NCBI GenBank assembly: GCA_902464345.1
Contig: CABQJA010000030.1
Location: forward strand, 1 to 17,682
DNA from: an uncultured Clostridium sp.
Lineage (GTDB): Bacteria; Bacillota; Clostridia; Lachnospirales; Lachnospiraceae
Direction of reading: 5' to 3'
Length of the DNA: 17,682 bases
The first letter of the stretch is position 1, and each line of letters opens with the position of its first letter. The notes beneath the pieces were generated by a model. That model had not been told where the DNA came from and did no database searches. It was given only the letters and a program-made list of their open reading frames with translations. This document shows, piece by piece, positions 14,393 to 17,682 of the stretch. The translations under genes were made by a program, and so were the position numbers.

Positions 14393-14417
14393 GATCAGAT
14401 TCCTGTAAAATCTGATC
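14393..14417 (+). repeat. Perfect hairpin just before the trpB ribosome site
   Basis: GATCAGATT (14393-14401) and AATCTGATC (14409-14417) pair over 9 bp with a seven-base loop, ending 7 bases before the AAAGGAG at 14425. No T-run follows, so it is not a terminator. It lies downstream of the T-box terminator and is present only in read-through mRNA. Confidence 0.6.
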
Positions 14418-14439
14418 ATGAGCGAAAGGAGCATCCATC

Positions 14440-15825
14440 ATGAGTGAAACAAGAATTCCAAACAAAATTTATTTAAGCGAAGAAGAAATCCCAAAGCAAT
14501 GGTATAACGTACGTGCCGATATGAAGGTAAAGCCGGCACCGTTGTTAAACCCGGCAACCCATCAGCCATTGAAGCCGGAAGAATTAGAGCCGATCTTCTG
14601 TAAAGAGCTGGTTCAGCAGGAATTGGATGATACAACAGCATATATTGATATTCCGGAAGAAATCCAGGAATATTACAGAACCTATCGTCCATCACCGACT
14701 ATGCGGGCATATCATCTGGAGAAAGCACTGGGAACACCGGCTAAGATTTACTATAAGTTTGAGGGTAATAATACCAGCGGAAGCCATAAGCTGAATTCCG
14801 CAATCGCACAGGCATATTACGCTAAGAAGCAGGGCTTAAAGGGTGTTACGACAGAGACCGGAGCCGGTCAGTGGGGAACGGCACTTTCTATGGCATGTGC
14901 TTATTTCGGACTGGACTGTAAGGTATATATGGTTAAGGTATCCTATGAGCAGAAGCCATTCCGTCGTGAAGTAATGAGAACCTACGGAGCCAGTGTAACA
15001 CCGTCACCATCTGAGACAACAGAGGTCGGAAGAAAGATTTTACAGGCGCATCCGGGAACAACCGGAAGTCTGGGCTGTGCGATCTCAGAGGCTGTTGAAG
15101 TGGCAACCACGCATGAAGGCTATCGTTATGTATTAGGTAGTGTATTAAATCAGGTATTGTTACATCAGTCCGTAATCGGTCTGGAGGCAAAAGCTGCATT
15201 GGATAAGTATGGCATCAAGCCGGATATCATCATCGGATGCGCAGGTGGCGGTTCGAATCTGGGTGGACTGATTTCTCCGTTCATGGGCGAGAAGTTAAGA
15301 GGCGAAGCAGATTATCGTTTCATTGCGGTAGAACCAGCATCCTGCCCAAGCTTTACCAGAGGTAAGTTTGCATACGATTTCTGCGACACCGGAATGATCT
15401 GTCCATTGGCAAAGATGTATACACTGGGCAGTGGATTTATTCCATCTGCAAACCATGCAGGCGGACTTCGGTTCCATGGCATGAGCTCCATTCTGTCACA
15501 ACTTTACCATGATGGATATATGGAGGCTGTTTCTGTTGAGCAGACTTCCGTATTCGAGGCTGCAGAGCAGTTCGCAAGAACTGAGGGTATCCTGCCGGCA
15601 CCGGAAAGCAGCCATGCGATCCGTGCGGCAATCAATGAAGCATTGAAGTGCAAGGAAACCGGTGAGGAGAAGACGATCCTCTTTGGTCTGACCGGTACCG
15701 GATATTTCGATATGGTAGCATATGAGAAATTCCATGATGGTCAGATGACAGATTATATTCCGACAGATGAAGACCTGAAGCCGGGCTTTGATGCAATTCC
15801 AAGATTCCCGGGAAATGAGTTTTAG
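14440..15825 (+). CDS. trpB: Tryptophan synthase beta chain, TrpB2 type
   Basis: A 461-residue pyridoxal-phosphate enzyme joining indole and L-serine to make tryptophan. It belongs to the longer TrpB2 (TrpB-like) subfamily, recognised by its extended N-terminus (IYLSEEEIPKQWYNVRAD) and RPSPTMRAYHLEKAL. The cofactor lysine is K117 in GSHKLNSA, ETGAGQWG is the loop with the catalytic Glu, and GCAGGGSNLGG (266-276) binds the phosphate. The ribosome site AAAGGAG (14425-14431) is eight bases upstream. It is alone, with no trpA or other trp genes nearby, so it may salvage free indole. TrpB2 proteins have been suspected of other roles, but the Trp-specific T-box argues for tryptophan supply here. 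Confidence 0.93.
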   Translation: MSETRIPNKIYLSEEEIPKQWYNVRADMKVKPAPLLNPATHQPLKPEELEPIFCKELVQQELDDTTAYIDIPEEIQEYYRTYRPSPTMRAYHLEKALGTPAKIYYKFEGNNTSGSHKLNSAIAQAYYAKKQGLKGVTTETGAGQWGTALSMACAYFGLDCKVYMVKVSYEQKPFRREVMRTYGASVTPSPSETTEVGRKILQAHPGTTGSLGCAISEAVEVATTHEGYRYVLGSVLNQVLLHQSVIGLEAKAALDKYGIKPDIIIGCAGGGSNLGGLISPFMGEKLRGEADYRFIAVEPASCPSFTRGKFAYDFCDTGMICPLAKMYTLGSGFIPSANHAGGLRFHGMSSILSQLYHDGYMEAVSVEQTSVFEAAEQFARTEGILPAPESSHAIRAAINEALKCKETGEEKTILFGLTGTGYFDMVAYEKFHDGQMTDYIPTDEDLKPGFDAIPRFPGNEF

Positions 15826-15888
15826 GGACTCGTGATTGTGAGAAAGCAATATTACAATATTAAAAATAAGGTTTGAGATAAGAAAAAG

Positions 15889-15955
15889 AAAACCTCCGGA
15901 TTCCGGGAAGATATTCAAGAAAGATGGATATCATAACCGGAAAACCGGAGGTTTT
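15889..15955. terminator. Long bidirectional terminator between convergent trpB and the SurA/PrsA-like gene
   Basis: AAAACCTCCGG (15889-15899) pairs with CCGGAGGTTTT (15945-15955). Two further helices are nested inside it: TTCCGG/CCGGAA (15901-15906, 15937-15942) and GATAT/ATATC (15910-15914, 15928-15932). A- and T-runs on both flanks make it usable from either strand. It serves the convergent genes ending at 15825 (plus) and 15977 (minus). Confidence 0.88.
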
Positions 15956-15976
15956 AATATGTGAAATAATAATTGC

Positions 15977-17221
15977 TTACTGCTCGGAGTTGCTATCTGT
16001 GGAAGCGTCCTCTGTAGAATCGGAAGAAGCATCCGTGGTATCAGCCTCTGTATTGAGGTAACCAATGTTGCCGCTTAAATCTGTGACGGTATAGGCATCT
16101 GTCAGACTGTTGATATATTCGCTGACCGCATCGGAAGCAAGGGAAGATGAAATGGTATCCTTGCAGGAATCATCATAGGTACGGCTGACGAATTTCAATA
16201 CGTAATAGGTGCTTCCGTCATTATTCTTGATGACTACGGTATCACCGGCCTTGCGGGATTCATCGGTCAGCCAGCTTCTGAAGTCGGAGTTCTGGGTAGA
16301 ACCGGTTACGCCCTGAGTAAGGGAAGCTTCGGAACCGTCCTCTGCACCGTAGGTGTCTTTTTTGGAATCCGGTGCATATTCCTTACATAAGGTTTCAAAA
16401 TCTTCACCGGCATCTACCTTTGCCTTCATCTCTTCTGCCAAAGCATCGATGGAGGTTGTACTGTCCTCGTAGTCAGAGGAAGCGAAGGAGAAGGAGTAGT
16501 AAGCGAACTGATCATAATCAGCCTTATTATCGTTATAATAAGAGGTGATCTCATCATCCGAAGGCTTGTTATCATCCAGAAGCTTCTGATAGTAAGCATT
16601 GGCAATGTAGGTATTGTCGATCAGAGGCTTCATGTTCTTTGCGGTAGCATACTGACCAAACATGGTCTTGTAATAGGCCTGCAGGCTGACACTGTCGGAA
16701 TCGGCAGCACTCTTGGCCTGATCGATAAATGAATTGTAATCATCGGTCGTATCATATTCGAATCCGTTCTTCTCAGCCTCGTCTAACAGTGCAAATTCCT
16801 GCTTCAGCTGATCGATCGTGGTCTGCTCGAAATACTCCTGCCAGGTCATATCCTCTGAATACTGCTGCTCATCATATGGTACGGAGGTATCCAGTCCCAT
16901 ATAAGAAAGAAATGAAGCATATGTATTCAGGTAATTAGAGATGGTACTGTTATAGTAGTAATCATACTCAACCTGTGACAGGGTATGATCACCGACTGTC
17001 AGGTATGGTTTATTGTTTGCGTTTACAATATCTGCGATCATGGTGACACTGAAATATCCGGCAGTAAGAACAATGGCTGCCAATAATGCGATGCAGACAG
17101 TCCGGAAAACAGTAGCAGTGACTTTTTCTTTCTTCTCTGCCTTGCGCCGGGCCTCCATTTTCAGGTCATATTTCGTCTTCTTATGTTCCTGTTCATTTGT
17201 TTTTGATGGTTTTTTGCTCAT
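15977..17221 (-). CDS. Membrane-anchored SurA/PrsA-like protein with degenerate parvulin region
   Basis: A 414-residue protein with a strongly charged cytoplasmic N-terminus (residues 1-35), one membrane segment (about 41-63, VCIALLAAIVLTAGYFSV) and a large extracytoplasmic part. The pattern matches SurA/PrsA-type foldases: an N-terminal helical region with TLSQVEYDYYYN and QEYFEQTTIDQLKQEFALLDEAEKNG (given in part), a DDEITSYYNDNKADYDQ linker, then a parvulin-like stretch (AEEMKAKVDAGEDFETLCKE, later AGDTVVIKNNDGSTYYVLKFV). Many conserved catalytic parvulin residues are not obvious, so isomerase activity is uncertain. The C-terminus is a Ser/Thr/Asp-rich tail. It has a membrane anchor rather than the lipobox of classical PrsA. 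AGGAGA lies six bases before the ATG and overlaps the end of the upstream XRE gene region (gap 11 bases), so the two form an operon. Confidence 0.8.
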   Translation of the reverse strand: MSKKPSKTNEQEHKKTKYDLKMEARRKAEKKEKVTATVFRTVCIALLAAIVLTAGYFSVTMIADIVNANNKPYLTVGDHTLSQVEYDYYYNSTISNYLNTYASFLSYMGLDTSVPYDEQQYSEDMTWQEYFEQTTIDQLKQEFALLDEAEKNGFEYDTTDDYNSFIDQAKSAADSDSVSLQAYYKTMFGQYATAKNMKPLIDNTYIANAYYQKLLDDNKPSDDEITSYYNDNKADYDQFAYYSFSFASSDYEDSTTSIDALAEEMKAKVDAGEDFETLCKEYAPDSKKDTYGAEDGSEASLTQGVTGSTQNSDFRSWLTDESRKAGDTVVIKNNDGSTYYVLKFVSRTYDDSCKDTISSSLASDAVSEYINSLTDAYTVTDLSGNIGYLNTEADTTDASSDSTEDASTDSNSEQ

Positions 17222-17232
17222 AATATATCTCC

Positions 17233-17559
17233 TTATTTCCGGGTCCAGATCTTGAGGGTCTTTACCAGCTTACGTTTATCATCATCCGAAAGCTTCTGGG
17301 TCAGATCAGCCAGCTCATAATCTAAAGCCGTTGATTCATAGCGGGAATCAATGCTGCCGATCAGGGCATCCAGTGAAACATGTGTCAGCTCTGCATAGTA
17401 CATGAGCAGACGCAAGGTCATAGCGCTTCGGTTATTTTCAACATTGCTGATATATCCAGGGGTAACATTTAATGCCTTTGCGACCTCATTCTGAGTTAAT
17501 CCGTTTTCAATTCGCAGTTCCTTTACTTTCTTTCCAAGGTTTGCATAAAAATCATCCAT
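17233..17559 (-). CDS. XRE-family helix-turn-helix transcriptional regulator
   Basis: A 108-residue putative DNA-binding protein. Residues about 8-60 form a Cro/CI-type HTH domain, with the helix-turn-helix core LTQNEVAKALNVTPGYISNVENNR at about 21-44 (shown as LTQNEVAKALNV and TPGYISNVENNR). The C-terminal ~45 residues are charged and probably helical (DDDKRKLVKTLKIW), with no recognised sensor domain. I chose ATG 17559 because AAGGAG lies eight bases upstream; a GTG three codons earlier overlaps that ribosome site. It is the first gene of an operon with the SurA/PrsA-like gene and may regulate itself. Its target is unknown. Confidence 0.88.
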   Translation of the reverse strand: MDDFYANLGKKVKELRIENGLTQNEVAKALNVTPGYISNVENNRSAMTLRLLMYYAELTHVSLDALIGSIDSRYESTALDYELADLTQKLSDDDKRKLVKTLKIWTRK

Positions 17560-17586
17560 TTCAAACACTCCTTAATGTGACATATT

Positions 17587-17652
17587 ATTATAGAAGTAAC
17601 GGGTTCAAACCGTATATGCTATGATTATACAATGATTGAAAAGGAAAATAAA
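17587..17652 (-). promoter_or_regulatory. Possible promoter region of the XRE / SurA-like operon with a palindrome
   Basis: On the minus strand there are two TATAAT boxes, at 17629-17624 and 17592-17587, but no good -35 box for either (TTTATT at 17652-17647 is 17 bases from the first). Between them lies an imperfect palindrome, ACGGTTTGAACCCGT on the minus strand (17613-17599). It is well placed to be an operator for the HTH protein. Confidence 0.35.
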
Positions 17653-17682
17653 TCCCTACTTAGTATACTATATATTCTAGTG

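Noticed and set aside
14240..14443. 67-codon open frame overlapping the Trp T-box
   Set aside because: It runs through the antiterminator and terminator, has no ribosome site, and is explained by the RNA element.
17560..17568. GTG start three codons upstream for the XRE protein
   Set aside because: The GTG overlaps the AAGGAG ribosome site. ATG 17559 has ideal spacing.
17636..17669. Rightward promoter at the window end (TTGAAA with TAGTAT or TATACT)
   Set aside because: The spacings (19 or 22 bases) are poor and the downstream gene is outside the window, so it cannot be supported.

Overview
The window reads as ordinary chromosomal DNA from a low-to-mid GC Gram-positive Clostridia, most likely a gut Lachnospiraceae. 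This is an inference from several things together: strong AGGAGG ribosome sites, two T-box leaders, a BspA-like/Big_2/DUF4214 surface protein, a Bmp/Nup-type nucleoside ABC operon, and the protein sequences themselves. I see no phage, insertion sequence, CRISPR array, tRNA or rRNA.

Layout, left to right. Positions 1-759 hold the 3' part of a class I/II aminotransferase. Positions 843-5810 hold a 1655-residue secreted surface protein with BspA-type leucine-rich repeats, about four divergent Ig-like modules, eight regular Big_2 modules and a C-terminal duplicated DUF4214 region. It is followed, in the same reading frame and after one stop codon and one further codon, by trmO (5814-6539), a tRNA-Thr t6A37 methyltransferase. 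A consensus sigma-A promoter lies in the last codons of trmO and drives a long T-box leader (about 6547-6910) and then aspS (6958-8709). The specifier of this T-box reads as AAC (Asn), and the AspRS carries the histidine associated with non-discriminating enzymes. Together they suggest that this AspRS also charges tRNA-Asn.

Positions 8789-13951 form an ABC import operon of the basic membrane protein/nucleoside type: promoter, short leader with a terminator-like hairpin, substrate-binding lipoprotein, an internal terminator, double-domain ATPase, two permeases, and a strong terminator. Positions 14008-15825 form a separate unit: promoter, Trp-specific T-box (specifier UGG, terminator 14304-14340), and a stand-alone TrpB2-type tryptophan synthase beta chain. 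An elaborate bidirectional terminator (15889-15955) separates it from a convergent two-gene operon on the minus strand. That operon encodes an XRE-family regulator (17559-17233) and then a membrane-anchored SurA/PrsA-like protein (17221-15977).

Functionally, this is core metabolism and translation (aspS, trmO, trpB) under tRNA-sensing attenuation, plus nucleoside uptake and cell-surface or secretion functions. I do not see a clear novel multi-gene system. The most worthwhile leads are the Asn-reading T-box on aspS, the Trp T-box on an orphan TrpB2, the stop-codon-separated in-frame junction of the surface protein and trmO, and the hairpin leader of the lipoprotein gene. The 83-base gap 760-842 holds only the ribosome site of the surface gene and a weak hairpin without a T-run. 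The longer gene-free stretches (6540-6957 and 13889-14439) are filled by T-box leaders, promoters and a terminator.
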